A stretch of DNA of 64,000 nucleotides from Tubulanus polymorphus (taxonomy: Eukaryota; Nemertea; Palaeonemertea; Tubulaniformes; Tubulanidae): assembly GCF_964204645.1 (NCBI RefSeq), contig NC_134034.1:2946072-3010071 (forward strand), in the 5' to 3' direction. Shown here piece by piece: positions 45,091-63,356 of the stretch. Positions within the stretch are counted from its first letter, which is position 1. Every line of letters begins with the position of its first letter. Position numbers and translations under genes: made by a program. The notes beneath the pieces were generated by a model. It had not been told where the DNA came from, searched no databases, and was given only the letters and a program-made list of their open reading frames with translations.

Positions 45091-48000
45091 TATTCCGAAA
45101 GAAGCCCTTGAACGCATGTTAAATGGTCGAGAAAGGCGATTAAGTTCCGAATTTCTAAATGGGTAGTTAAGTATTATGAATACGTAAGTTGTTTGTGCAC
45201 GTGGTTCTTAACCGGAAGTATAGTATTCAATCGGCGCGAGTTATTGATTTATAGCGCACGATTTATTGTGGTACTCCGGGAATATAGTCAGCAGGAATGT
45301 GATCAAACGTCAGGTTTAAAACGTACTCGCGCGTTCTCTCGTAATGTTTGCACCGAATAACCCCGACGCTCAACGCAACTCTCCGTTCGCCGTGGTGTAT
45401 ATATACAACACGGTGCAAGAGATCGGCGCTGTTTTTGAGCTCAGGGCTGTGGTCAGACGTGGCCGAAAAGGAAAAATTCATTTCGATATCCATAAAAAAT
45501 ATAAAAAAAGGAATCCTTTGATTTCGAAATGTTTTTTCCCTTTTTTCACATTTTCTACCTAATCGGGAATTCATTTCACAAATTTTCGCCTGCACCTTAC
45601 GAGGTGCATCGATTTCAACGGACGTTTGTTTGTAACTTTCAGATTTGAGATCTGGAAATTAGGTAGATTACAATTACATCCCTTTTAGGTAGATTTTCTG
45701 TCCGGGTCACGGCAAAATAGGAGAGTTTCTAATTGGAATCTGGAAATTCAAAGAATGTGGCCACTATAGACCGACAAAAATTCACAATATACGCATCATA
45801 CTTATTCGTTGTGACCTTAAAATTGTTGTTGAAACAGGTTCGTTCTACGGACCAAAACGAAACCGTAAAACTGGCGAAATCTAACCCTGAATCAAGCGAG
45901 ATTTCCAGGTCCGGGCCCGGGGTCTTGTGGGCCTTGAGCGAGACCTTCAAATATTTTGAGTTGCGCTTTTAGGTTTTTAGCGCTTTATCTCGCGGAATCT
46001 TACGAACCTCCAGGATAAAAACGAGTTTTCTATACTTGGAAATGTTGTACGATGTATAACATTGCATCAGTTCCGTATCCGCAACTTCGAATCTCCCTCA
46101 TTCGCTAACGCGCCTCCAGCCTTTCGACGATCAGAAATGTACGCTAAATGGTCACCGAACCTTCGAAAGAAGTCCTTGAATCCAACGCCGATTCGTCGTG
46201 GATTGGTTTTCGTAGACAAGCGGTCTAATTGAGTTGAAAAATAAAAACCCACAGTTAAGGACAATTTTAAGAGGATGTTGACGTTGCAACTCAAACGTTA
46301 TGAGTTATTTTGAAAAGTGTTGCTTTCTCGTGAAAATGGCTCACCGCATTTTTTTAAAAGTTGAAACGTTAAATTCCTCCCGCAGTTTGTCTTTGATTGT
46401 GGGTTGCGTTCTTCATTGGAAAAAGGTTTTTATGAAAAATATACAGACGATAAACAACGCGAGATGAGGACGAATTTCTAACCGAAATTCGCAAAAAACT
46501 GTTGCCGAATTTTCCTCTCGGAAAAACCTCGAAATCGAAAACGCATTTTTTTCCCGTAGAAAATGAATATATACTCATTTCGGTCTCTACGCCGAGGAAC
46601 CCGACCGACGGAGACTGCTTTCATTTCTAAGAGAACCGCAAACCGCTATTTTTGAGTGAGAGTCGAGTTACTGTATATCGCTATTGAATTGAAACGTGAA
46701 AGCGGGCGACGTCAAGAGCCTCACAAATTGAAACACTCGAACCTGCATTGTTAAAAGTCAACGACGTGTTCAAATCGAACGGACACGTTTTGAAGTCACC
46801 GCCGCCGCCGCGGCCGGATACGAGCCGTTCATAAAGCAAAGCAAGAAGACCTGTCATTCATTTCTATGCATACTCTTCACAATTGTAATTCCCCAAAACG
46901 GGAAACGTATATCTGTCATTGGGGTGTGCACACCTTCCTGCGCCTATACGAGTTGCTTCCATGTCGAAACTGAGTGAAAATTGAAACTTTCCGTGTGGCA
47001 TACCTTCTGTCCTAATTCCTTGATCTGTGTCATCCTGATCGTGAAATTACAAATATCAGTTCCATTTCAAATGCACCGACGTTTGATTCTCGGAGAAATC
47101 GAACCCGATACAGTGTGATTACTCCAAGGTTCCATAAGTCAGTCAATTTTTTGAGTTCATCCTGAAATTGGTGTCAAACCGATCAGAATAGATGATGAAT
47201 CTGTGCAGTTGAATTAGAATAGTCTCTGGGCAAATAAGGTAAAGATTGTGCATACTTTAAAAAAGCTTCCCATAAAACCGGGTATCGTGATGTTAAGTTC
47301 CCCAGCCCACAAACCGGTCCAGTTAGATCTATGTCGTTCGCACAATGCGTGTCAATAAATTTCCATCATACTTTTTGTATCAAAAGATTATATCATTACA
47401 AGATTTGTTTAGCAAATAGGCTGTAGTCCGACGACTCCATTATCTCTGAATATATATATTTTTCATGCTTATACGTACTATTTCTTAAGTATCAATTTGA
47501 AATGGGTTTAGAAAATGTAGCGGGCATCTTTCTGCTAGAAAATTCATTTTGCACCTCAAAAAATTTACGTTCGCCCTCATTTTAAAGAGGTTGATTTATC
47601 ATCGCGACTCGACGAAGAAGGCAGTCCGGTCTTTTTTCGGCTGACGAGAGGCGCCTGAATCTGAACCTGTTGGATTGAGCTGGGGTGAATATAGATGCCC
47701 CTGAAACATTCACTCTCCCCACTCTCCCGCGCGCTAGTGTGGGGAACGGTTGAGAGGTCAGCGAGTGCATTTTTAAGCGAGAGTCGTTCGTTTCCTCGCG
47801 AACACGCATTCTTTAATATAGATTTCTTTGATCTATCGACGGGAATGATTTCTCCTCTGAGGCCGCATGGGGTCCGGCGCGCGCGCTCGCGCGAGTACCG
47901 TCGAACCGTCGAACAAAAACAAAAACAAACTTCTAAGCCATATTCTCTCCTGGTTAGAGATCAATTAACCAAAATCAATCCGTTTCAGCTCTAGGGGGTA

Positions 48001-48124
48001 TATATGACTACCCCATAAAAAGTCCAGTTCACGGAAACGACTGAGGATTAGAAATACTCGGTATTGTAGGTGCACGTACCCCAAACAACAGGATCAGAAA
48101 TTTCCAGAATTTTGGATTCGTCAA

Positions 48125-49140
48125 ATAGTTCACTCCTAGTGAAATGGTTCAGTCGTAGTTAAATAGTTTAGTCCTAGTTAAATGGTTCAGTCCTTGTGAA
48201 ATGTACCAGTCCTAGTGAAATGGTTTAGTCCTAGTGAAATGTACCAGTCCTAGTGAAATGTACCAGTCCTAGTGAAATGGTCCAGTCCTAGTGAAATGTA
48301 CCAGTCCTAGTGAAATGGTTCAGTCGTAGTTAAATAGTTTAGTCCTAGTTAAATGGTTCAGTCCTTGTGAAATGTACCAGTCCTAGTGAAATGGTTTAGT
48401 CCTAGTGAAATGTACCAGTCCTAGTGAAATGTACCAGTCCTAGTGAAATGGTCCAGTCCTAGTGAAATGTACCAGTCCTAGTGAAATGGTTCAGTCGTAG
48501 TTAAATAGTTTAGTCCTAGTTAAATGGTTCAGTCCTTGTGAAATGTACCAGTCCTAGTGAAATGGTTTAGTCCTAGTGAAATGTACCAGTCCTAGTGAAA
48601 TGTACCAGTCCTAGTGAAATGGTCCAGTCCTAGTGAAATGTACCAGTCCTAGTGAAATGGTTCAGTCGTAGTTAAATAGTTTAGTCCTAGTTAAATGGTT
48701 CAGTCCTTGTGAAATGTACCAGTCCTAGTGAAATGGTTTAGTCCTAGTGAAATGTACCAGTCCTAGTGAAATGTACCAGTCCTAGTGAAATGGTTCAGTC
48801 CTAGTGAAATGGTTCAGTCCTAGTGAAATGTACCAGTCCTTGTGGAAATGGTCAGTCCTAGTGAAATGTCCCAGTCCTAGTGAAATGGTTCAGTCCTAGT
48901 TAAATGGTTCAGTCGTTGTGAAATGTCCCAGTCCTAGTGAATGGTTCAGTCCTAGTGAAATGGTTCAGTCCCAGAAAAATGGTTCAGTCCTAGTAAATGT
49001 ATCAGTCCTAGTAAATGTATCAGTCCTAGTGAAACGGTTCAGTCCCAGAAAAATGGACCAGTTTTAGTAAAATGATTTGGTCCTAGTGAATGGATCAACC
49101 CCAGAAAAATGATCCAGTCCTAGCGAAATGGTCCATTTGT
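48125..49140 (+). repeat. 19-base tandem repeat with 171-base higher-order unit
   Basis: The monomer AGTCCTAGTGAAATGTACC (19 bases) repeats over about 1 kb. A diagnostic monomer AGTCGTAGTTAAATAGTTT recurs at 48151, 48322, 48493 and 48664, exactly 171 bases or nine monomers apart. Within the higher-order units the copies look nearly identical. Beyond about 48780 the array decays into irregular monomers. Confidence 0.95.
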
Positions 49141-49839
49141 TAGACTCCAAACATTTTTAAAGGTAACGGCATTTGTCACGAAGCGGTATCTCAAAAGGAA
49201 CTATATCAATGCAGCTTCAAAGGAAGCGCTCTCCAACCACGCTATCGATCTGTTGTTTTTAAATATCATTGACTGTATCGCGTCGCAAGGCCCATCCCTA
49301 CCCGAGGCAGATGGCCGCTAATGGAATACATTTGACGGGTATACTTAACTAGATCTGAACGCGCTGCGTAAATTCCCACAACTCGGAAACAATATTCGAC
49401 ATCTTTACCCTTTTGTCGGTGCGGTTTTTTAGATCGGCGAAAACTTTTGAAGTTTTGAATCGCGCCCGACTGAAATATCAGCTCTATATAGCGCGGGCGA
49501 CCGATGTCGATTCTTTGGCTTGTCAAAATATTTTTGCATACTATACCGCTGAGTCGCCTGGGGGTATAGGAAGGGGTCGTTGTTTAATGAAACGATCCGA
49601 ATAACTGATATTTGACATTTCGATCAAAAAGCCACTCTGTTTTGTTTGATCCGATCGATATTTCAGGGCCGCCAAACGATAGCGCGCCGCGTGCAACGAG
49701 AATAATCGACATTTTTCGTGAAAATAAAAAGGTTTTCGACGGTGATGAGATATCCTTTGATCGGAAAAGATCAAATGTTTTGTGCCGTCGTCGTCCGAGG
49801 CCCCGGATAGCCGGAGCAGACCTATATACAACGAAAACT

Positions 49840-50440
49840 TGAGTCAAATTAAACCCGAACCCAAACAACCCGTGGAACTGGATCTAGAGTTAGATTATAC
49901 CCACACAACTGTGGAAGTGCAATCAGAGTCAATTTGAACCACACCTGTGGAACTGGATCCAGAATCACATTAGACCCACACAACTGTGAAACTGGGCTCA
50001 GAGCCAAATGAAACCCTCACAACTTTGGAACTGGTTTCAGAGCCAAATTAAACCCACACAACTGTGCAACTGGATTCAGAGACAAGTTAAACCCACACAA
50101 CTGTGGAACTGCGATCAGAGTTAGATTAAACCCACACAACTATGGAACTGCAATCAGAGTCAAATTGAACCACACAATTGTGGAACTGGATCTAGAGTCG
50201 AATCGAACCCATACAACTGTGGAACTAGATCCATAGTCAAATTAAACCTACACAACTGTGCAACTGGACCGAAAGTCAATCCACGCAACTGTAGACCTGG
50301 ATCCAGCGTCAAGTTAAACCCATACAACTGTGAAACTGGATCCAGAGGTCAAATTAAACCCAAACAACTGTGGAACTGGATCCAGAGCCAAATTGAAATC
50401 AGACAAAGTGTAGAACTTGATACAGAGTCAGCTTAGAGCA
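49840..50440 (+). repeat. Tandem repeat of about 39 bases, larger copy of the 11340-11640 array
   Basis: About fifteen units of AGAGTCAAATTAAA, CCCACACAACTGTGG and AACTGGATCC. Units are more diverged than at 11340-11640. Confidence 0.9.
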
Positions 50441-51944
50441 GAAAAACTGGTTCAATCGGACTAATTTGTATACCCCCATGTGGTTCAATACAGTTTGTAT
50501 TTGACGCACATTCAAAACTATCACACTCCAAATGAAAATAATACATTATTTCGCTGGTTTTAAGGTTAAAAACGTGGATTTCCTCATAACAATGATTTGC
50601 GCGTTCAATTTCGATTTCTATGAAACGGAAAACTGCTCGATTTTATAACGCAACACAGGTGTCTGTTCATTGTAAATCGTAGCGAACGTGACCAATGATC
50701 AAAGTCGGCGAGTCTTTGATGTTTGTCCTAAAGACAATATACCAATCTCCGATCAGGGAACGTTCTTCTTAGAAACGCGAATACAACAACATACGATATT
50801 CGGCCAATCTTGAAGAGCTATCGCTGAAAGATTCTCTAACTAAACTATTAACTTATTCGGTATTAACTATTTGACGACGAAGATCGCCCAATTGTCCGTA
50901 AAGATTAAAATACGGGAAATGGCCGAGCAAACCGTGCTCATCCTCGATTGCCGCAGTCAACATTACCGGTATGAATAATACAGCCAGACCCGACGATCCG
51001 GATCGGCAAAAACCGCCCTTTTGGACTCGAATCTCGACTATAATATGGACCCGGCTCAATAGGGGTATGTGTGTAAACTATGAATACACATATACCAGGT
51101 CCTCAGCGGCAGGATTTAGAGAGTGGGGGTTATTTGATATAAAAGGGCGCTTTCTGATTGCATCTATGCATGAAAACTTCCCTTTGTCGTCAATGAAATT
51201 GCCCTTTTATGTGGAGAGGGTGCCCTTTTTGTAAAAGAGGTGCCCTGTGTCTATGTGAAAGTGCCCTTTCGTACAGTGTGCCCAAGGTAAAGGAGTAAAG
51301 GGGTTTAATTCAAATGAGTACATCTCAGAAAAGGGCACTATCGGCCAAATGGGGGGTTACCAGTAACCCCCTCTGCTACGGGCCTGCATCTGCAACAAAA
51401 TAAAGAAATTTCAAGACGGACATCGCGAGAACTGACCTTGAACCTTCAAAATTTCATCGAGAATACAATTTCATTGCGTTCAGTTTTTTTAGTGATGGAG
51501 GCGTTTTTTCACGAATGCCTCACGTAAAAAAAGACAAAAAAAAAAAACATTTCGACTGCCAGACGAATTGAGTCATGATTTCCGTGACTATTTCTCGCGA
51601 CTTATTTTTTGTTTTATCACCAGACGATGATTTAGGAACCATCGTCGTCGCAACGCGGATGATTCAGAGCGCTCTCTCGTGAGGGGCACCAATTTCAGTA
51701 GAGCTGACTGTGCAACAGTCGTAAAACGATGACTAGAAAACCTACGTGAGTTCAATGCAAATAAATGTATTTATTACAGATAAATGTATTTATTACGGAA
51801 CTAAGGCCTTTTTTAGACTCATTAGAATTCGGAGGAGGAGGACCGCAGACGGGAATAAAAAAATCATTCTTATTTGACTTTTCTTCATATTTCGGGAGGT
51901 GGTTCCCGTAAAACCGGGCTATCACAAAAAGACCTAAGAAAAAA

Positions 51945-52065
51945 CGGCTCGATAATGCAAGTAAAATGTCACGACTTTTCATTTCTATAACCGCCGGGTC
52001 AGTTACGGTAAAATTGATCACGAATTTTAAAAAGTAATGTATAGGGTAGATAGGCGGCCGGCCGG
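51945..52065 (+). mobile_element. Dispersed element with GGCGGCCGGCCGGGTC, plus copy
   Basis: CATTTCTATA, CCGGGTC, TAAAATTGATCACGA, AAAGTAATGTATAGGGTAG and ATAGGCGGCCGGCCGGGTCAA occur in this order. The inverted copy at 61450-61545 has the same order with about one difference in ten. A further shared word, CGGAGAAACAAGGTATCA, follows at 52336 and 61592. Confidence 0.7.
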
Positions 52066-52071
52066 GTCAAA

Positions 52072-52073
52072 TT

Positions 52074-52114
<41 letters not shown>
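52072..52114. repeat. (TAA)n microsatellite
   Basis: TAATAATAA tract followed by TTTATTGAGCC, a common LINE/SINE tail arrangement. Confidence 0.9.
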
Positions 52115-52123
<9 letters not shown>

Positions 52124-53788
52124 TTATTGAGCCTAAAATCGATATAAAATATGCTCATTGGCTTTACAATATAAAAACACAATTTAAACATAAAGATAAA
52201 AAAAACAATTTACATCATTAGTTAAAAGCTTTAGTGAAGAAATGGGTTTTAAGTTGCGATTTAAAAACATCAGTAGAAGGACTAGATTTGGTAAGGAGTT
52301 CCAAAGTAGTGGGGCGGAGTAAGAAAAGCAGAGCGGAGAAACAAGGTATCAATTTGTTTTAGCCCTAAAATCATCGCAAATTGGTATTTGTGTGGAAGAT
52401 CCAATTGTTCCGTCATCGAAAGCTGGATGTTACGCGAACTCATTGAAAACAATTTGTAATTGATTTGATTTATTACCAAAGGAACATATTACTTTCATTA
52501 CATTAACGTAACATTTCAAAATACACGGTAAACGTTGATCTATTCTCTTTGTAGTCGGTCGAATTTTCGTTCATAAAAAGAATGAATGGTTCTAGATTGT
52601 CGGTATTGATATCTACGCTGATATTATATTCAACAAGTATCAACCCGCATAGTATCATCGTCGGTAGCGGCACTCGGCCGGTGTTTTCACCAATTCGCGT
52701 CACAATCTTATTAATTTACCTTCCGCAATAAAACCGACCGCTAATGGAACATCTATGACCTAAAGCGGCAATAAAACGACGATTAGCCGGCCATTTTACG
52801 ACTCGGGTTACGCGAAAATTACCGCTGTCGTCAACCGTTCGCGAAGATTTACGACATTTCGAAGCAGGATGATGACGACGCTAGTAGCAGACGACTTCTT
52901 GGAACGACGAATCCGTCGGTTTACTCACCTTCGACAATTAATGATATTATAAACCCCTAGCTCCCTCCCGCTCTCTCGGTAAACAACAGGTGTAAACAAA
53001 TAATCAATGATGTTATTGGGCAGACGATCGATTATTGGACCGAAGCCAACTCTAATCGGATATCACGGAGAGCCCGAATATCCGCAGGCACGACGACGCC
53101 AAGGGGCGGGGGCATAGGTCGAGTCCGAAACCCCGAAGCCCTAACGTATTATACCAGCGGTTGATGCAGGATCGATGGGGATACTCCCTACTGGTCAATC
53201 GGTTGAACCCTTATCATATTAACTGCATTCACCGGAGACGCCAAATTAGAAAATCAAAAAATTAGTCTCATTTTCGTGTACTCTGAGGGTTTTTAGGTCA
53301 AGCAAGACAAGCAAGTTCATTGACGATCATGTCACTCGATTATGATGACTTTAACTAACTTAAAACTCAGGCAGATTTGGCTGCCTTTGGAAGCTTTCTC
53401 CTTAGCTTTCAGGAGGAGACTAGAAACGCGTGTTAAACTTGGGGAGTATAGGCCTACAAGAGGTGTTTACAACGAGGGCAGAGGAGACGTGTTAAAACAC
53501 ACCGCTTGTGATACCGATAGGGCTAGATCGTCGTAGGGCTAGATCGTCGTTTTCTGTTTTGATATTTTGCAGATCATTAGCGAAATCCCGCAATAATTCA
53601 ACCGGGAATTAATACGCCTGAATGAATTCTTTAGCCGAAACGTTGCTAAGAATATTCCCTTTGGCTCGCCAACTTTATTTCTCGGCCGTAGATTAATTAA
53701 TGATGTTGGGAACAATTTTTGGGAATATGGAAGTTTCGCCGCTCAGGTTAAAAAGAAAATTAAAGGAAAGAAAAACGAAAACTGAACC

Positions 53789-53861
53789 TGCCGAAACCCG
53801 GGATCGAACCAGGGACCTTTAGATCTTCAGTCTAACGCTCTCCCAACTGAGCTATTTCGGC
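53789..53861 (-). tRNA. tRNA-Phe (GAA)
   Basis: Seventy-three bases on the minus strand run from GCCGAAATAGCTCAGTTGGG to TTTCGGCA. The acceptor stem GCCGAAA pairs fully with TTTCGGC, with discriminator A. The D arm has AGCTCAGTTGGGAGAGC and the anticodon loop ACTGAAGATCT places GAA. The T arm is CCTGGTTCGATCCCGGG. There is no intron. A and B boxes are canonical, so the gene is likely functional. Confidence 0.97.
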
Positions 53862-56025
53862 CGGTAGTAATTGTCACGGCTTCACTACAATTTAAACCTC
53901 AAATCAATTCTGCATGTAGGCATGCAATACCGCTCAGCTCGCTGTTTCTAAAGTAATTATTCCCGTTTGGACTATTCAAAGTTGATACCCTGTTTCTCAT
54001 CCCGACCTCTTTCCTTTCGTAGACGTGACGAGGGCGGGCGAATTTTTTGAATTGGTTAGCTTTTTTGAAATAGGAAATTGTGGAAATGGAACTCGTATAT
54101 TTTCATATTTTCCAAGGACACGAGCCGGCGGGAGGTTTTTTATTTTTAAATCCACAAATTATTCAGTGCATAATGTATATTATATGAGACAAGGGCGGAA
54201 GTTTTTCAGAGACTCGATCCATACAAGTTCAAGTGGACATCTTCATTTTGCTTGTTTTCCCGTTACAGTAACTAAAACATCTGAACTTCGAACCGAGTGA
54301 CTGCATTATGAAATGGCATAATGTATAATCTCGCGTCATGCCCGATGATTTTGTGAATGGCTGGGGATGTCATCCTCATTATCGAAACTAAGAACACTAA
54401 TTTTTCTCTTGATTGACTGCTTTATTAGGACACATGAGCCAAACTTATGGCTGAAGGTCGTTCTACTCGATTATAATGAATGACTCCAGTTCATCATAGA
54501 AAAATTGAAATGTTCAATAACCGACACTACTTTTACACAATACTGATTATCGACAGAAGCGAAATGCTTAAAAAAAGATTACGGTACAGTACAACGCGTC
54601 ATCGGGCGCGCGTGAGGTGTTTTATATCAAAAAGAAACGACCGTAAGCAATCTGACGCGAGTTTCGGACTTGGCGATCTTCTTTTGGCTTTCGGGAGTGA
54701 CGCGGGCCGGTTTCGCGATTTGATGAGAAACAAGGTATCAACTTCGAAGGACCTTAATTTCTTAACAATTTCGCTAATCATTTTCATCGCCACGCCGCTG
54801 CGTCGTGATGGTAACAGTTAAGGGACCTCCACCAACTATCGCGGTCTACAGTACGTAAGTTCCTCCAGGAAAGTTAGCGTCACTTGTCGTCGATCAAGTT
54901 CAATGTCCACAAGGGCTGAATTATTGTAGGATTTCCCTCGGATATGAGACGGTGCCATTTAGTTCGAATACTGTCTGTAGTACCCTGTGACTCAGGCTCC
55001 TTTTCGTCATTCCAACACATTAAAAGCGATCGCCACTCAGCATCCATCCGGCAAAGTAGGCCTACTCATACAGCGATGTCAGCAGCATACGAAAGAACAT
55101 GTTCTACTCTCAGGGGTACCAGAACATATCAGAAACTAAATTAAACTAAATTGATAGACCATCCATATATTTAGTCCGTACGCACGATAGAGGGGAGAGG
55201 GGTCTATGAAAATGCATACAAATGCGTACAAGGGAGGGAGGGGTACGTGGCCTCCGCCTACGGTACACACCTAATAATCACACGTAATGTCCAGTAAGTT
55301 CTTGGTATATAACTTAGTCTTAAGCCAGAGTATGCAGGGCATGTTAAGGCAAAAAAATGGTACTCGTCCTCAATTTCATTCAGATTACAACGTCTGCGAA
55401 TACGATCATTATTTCTAACTCTAGTAACATCAGGTCGAATTTTCATGTTCATAAAACGCGTGGTTGAATTTTCAGATTCATAAATTACAACTCTTCTGAC
55501 TGAAGATCATCATATCGTAGAAAAACGGCTGTTGCAGTTTTTCAGAACACGTCGGTCCCCACTTATCTAACCTTAGAATAATAAACTTAATCTGTTACTA
55601 TCCGACGGGGGTTTTCAAAAATAATTGATAAAATTTCAAGATATAGGTTTATTGTATTTTGGTCCGTAACAGGTGTTGTTATTCGGAGATTGCATTCTTG
55701 CGCATGTCTTCATAAGGAGTTACCGCGGACCGGACTCGGAGTAACAATTCGTGGAAGCTGAACGTAAGTGCTGTTCCGGTATCAATTTCTCGGAGTTTGA
55801 CATTGTAATATAACTTATTAAAAGTGTATAAAGTGAGAATTGTATTTAGTCGATATTTTTAAATGAAGATTTCATTGGCGAACGTGAATTTTCGCAAGAA
55901 TTCTATCTAGTTTTTTGTTCCGAATCGAAAATCGTGGATAAGAAATGAATCTGACTCTTTTTCTTGATTCGAATTCGGTTTTATTACCATTTCAGTAAAA
56001 CAGTTTTTGTTCGATTCGAGTCAAG
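53862..56025. other. Intergenic, tRNA to TIMP-like gene
   Basis: A LINE remnant (55258-55500) is the only recognised coding trace. 55970-56025 is the probable 5' UTR of the TIMP-like gene, since it matches the leader of the second copy at 63300-63356. Confidence 0.6.
55258..55500 (-). pseudogene. Remnant of a non-LTR retrotransposon reverse transcriptase C-terminus
   Basis: A 64-codon minus-strand frame reads CNLNEIEDEYHFFALTC, then PAYSGLR. The Cys, acidic, His, Cys, Tyr, Leu-Arg pattern is the C-terminal zinc-knuckle-like motif that follows the reverse transcriptase in many LINEs. Nothing upstream continues the domain, so it is a 5'-truncated fossil. Confidence 0.6.
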
Positions 56026-60919
<4,894 letters not shown>

Positions 60920-61449
60920 CAAGCAGTAATAACGGATTTTTCTGACGATTTGGATGTAACTGTGAGATATTTTAAATATTTCTTTTTTTTCAAATACAAG
61001 TCTATATTATAGAAAAATAGAAATACGACATAGAATTGACAAATTTCCGACTTAGGTCTTGAAAGACATTATGAGTGAGCTCCATTACAAAAGACGGCGT
61101 ATATATAGTTTTCTGCAATAATTGGTTGTAATATACGTAATATTTGTATTCTGCACGATAATCACCACCCGCGTTTTAATTCTGCCTTCATCGGTGATAA
61201 TCGTATCAAATTCTGTTATAAACATCCAGTTATTAAGAAGTTCAGAGATGGTTTCGACTGAAACAGAAAACTACGAAATCGAAACGTACGACAAGCAGTA
61301 ACGCTTGTATCAGTTTCACTCGCATTAGCGCAATGTTCGCATAACCAAACGCTGTTGCTGCGTTCGTACATACCTCGGAGCAATAAGACTTTTCCTTTAG
61401 AAATATAAGGCTAAAAAAAATTGATACCTTGTTTCGCTGAGCTTAAATG

Positions 61450-61545
61450 TTGACCCGGCCGGCCGCCTATCTACCCTATACATTACTTTTTTTTAAAATC
61501 GTGATCAATTTTACCATAACAGACCCGGCCGCTATAGAAATGAAC
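61450..61545 (-). mobile_element. Dispersed element with GGCGGCCGGCCGGGTC, minus copy
   Basis: Reverse complement of 51945-52065 over about 95 bases, with few differences. The two copies flank 9.4 kb that includes the tRNA and TIMP copy 1. Confidence 0.7.
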
Positions 61546-62414
61546 TGTTTATAAATTTTATCATATTTTACAAAAATGACCAGGCCGCTGCGGAGAAACA
61601 AGGTATCATTTTTGTTTAGCCTAGTCAGTCGTTTTGTGTAACCATTCAATTCAATTTCTACATCTTGGGACGTTGAATTCGCGGTTTTATTCCGAACACG
61701 AATCCGCAGTAGAAATTCAGTCAAATGAGTTGTTAATCGTTCACTCTGGTATCTGTTGCGGTATTTACTTATCATCAGTATAAGGCCATTTCTCTGACAC
61801 GCCACATTAGGGTATAATTAGGGTAAAAACCTCATAATTGGAAATCGACCAAAATGATTTATGAAAAATGTAAAAAAAAGTTGGGCTACAGTGATAACTG
61901 AATTGGTTCCTTGAATATTTTCTACATGCATTTCTCGGTGATGTTAAACATCCATCCGGTGACTTCAGTCGGTCGATGATATCGGAATTCGTTTTGCACA
62001 CGTGTTACAAACTGTCGGTCAAATACTAAGTTGCGACATGTGCTGGGATTCAGTTGTCTGAGCCTCTTCAATTTCTCGATTTTGACGTTGTCGTGGCCGT
62101 TGTTTAGATAAAGCGTGGTCGACGCAATCGCCACAGTCGAGAATTAGTTGTGACACATGTTTTCAATTGTCGAAACCTATTGACGACTCTCTAAATCTTT
62201 GCAATGGTCGATGATGCTCGAGTTGTCGTTGGGTAAATAAATTCGTGTATAAAATGGCCAACGCGGCCACCATCTGAAACAGTGTTCATTCTCTGCGGTA
62301 AGAAGCGGTAAGTGCTCCATAACATTATGGTTGGTTTTCTTTCTTGTCTAAACACGGCGCGGTTTTCGCAGCTCGGCGTTAAAGTTAGCAGAATATGTAC
62401 TGGTTACTACGGAA

Positions 62415-62816
62415 GCGATAAAGGGCCTCGAGATGTCGCGTTCAAACTTGACAAGTCGTCATATTTATGTCGACATACCGCGATATATCGCGTCAAGTCG
62501 ACATGAATATGTCGATATATCGTGACGTTTTGACGACATATTTCGTTCTCTCGACCACTTTCCACGCGGCAAGTCGACATATTCACGACGACTTGAAACT
62601 CAGTCGTCATTTCACTGGTGTCCTCATCTTCCATTTAGACGTGTCTTCAAATGACGGCTTGTCCCGTGGAAAATGGGCGAAAAAGCGAAATTTGTCGTGA
62701 AAACGTCACGATATGTCGACATATTCATGTCGACTTGACGCGATATATCGCGATATATCGACATAAATATGGCGACTTGTCGAGTTGGAACGCGACATCT
62801 CGAGGCCCCTTATCGC
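62415..62816. mobile_element. Large foldback element with nested palindromes
   Basis: The left arm begins GCGATAAAGGGCCTCGAG and the right arm ends CTCGAGGCCCCTTATCGC. The arms are reverse complements over about 150 bases, with roughly one mismatch in eight. Each arm contains smaller palindromes (ATGTCGACAT, CGCGATATATCGCG). The unmatched centre is about 60-70 bases. No transposase is present, so it would be non-autonomous. Clear target-site duplications were not found. Confidence 0.85.
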
Positions 62817-63356
62817 GTCCGTATAAACGTATTCTCGATCTCTCGAACGGGTTCCTGGTTTGCGTACGATTTTCGTAACGAGCAGGCGATGTCATTATCT
62901 ATCGTTACAACAATGTAGTTTATTCTTTATCATCATCAAAGTGTGTGTACTACAGTGTGTTACAATAATGTGTCCTTCACATTCAGGCGTGACCAACCGT
63001 AATCTATGAAAAGTATAAATTCTTCGCTTTTTGAATTTTTGAAATGAATAAATTAATTCATTCATTTTTATACGTTAATACCTAGTATGCGTTAGGGGTT
63101 CCGTGTGAACTGTGCGCGTTGTGCACAACGTCATCAATATTGGCGTTTCAAAATATAAAAACGATATTTGGACGTCTATTTTGTAATCAAACATAATAGA
63201 CTCCGATTTTCTATTCAATAAATTTCTTATTGATGATTTTATCGTTTTCTAGTTTAGTTCTAATCGTGGAGAGAATGAATTTCCCTTTTTTATGCTGAAT
63301 TTTATTTTCGGTTTTATTACCATTTCAGGAAAACAGTTGTCGCTCGAGAAGTCAAT

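Larger units (their letters stand above)
44061..53788. other. Large intergenic region without a supported gene
   Basis: After the promoter side of the secreted-protein gene, this holds tandem arrays (44640-45090, 48125-49140, 49840-50440) and a dispersed element (51945-52065). 45160-47990 has several short open frames in both strands with no recognisable domain. 46795-46815 is a short CCGCCG-rich segment. 51110-51300 repeats the word TGCCCTTT. 53000-53540 shows no gene. Confidence 0.6.
60920..63356. other. Intergenic between the two TIMP-like copies
   Basis: Contains the inverted GGCCGGCC element (61450-61545), short unsupported minus-strand frames at 61476-62134, and the large foldback at 62415-62816. 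63300-63356 resembles the 5' leader of copy 1 (ACCATTTCAG, AAAACAGTT). Confidence 0.65.

Noticed and set aside
45263-45595. Overlapping frames on both strands (110 and 72 codons)
   Set aside because: No domain, no splice sites in phase with anything nearby, and both strands open equally, as expected by chance.
62407-62878. Two similar frames, one on each strand, around RHIHVDLTRYI
   Set aside because: They are the two arms of the foldback read outward. The similarity comes from the inverted repeat, not from a conserved protein.
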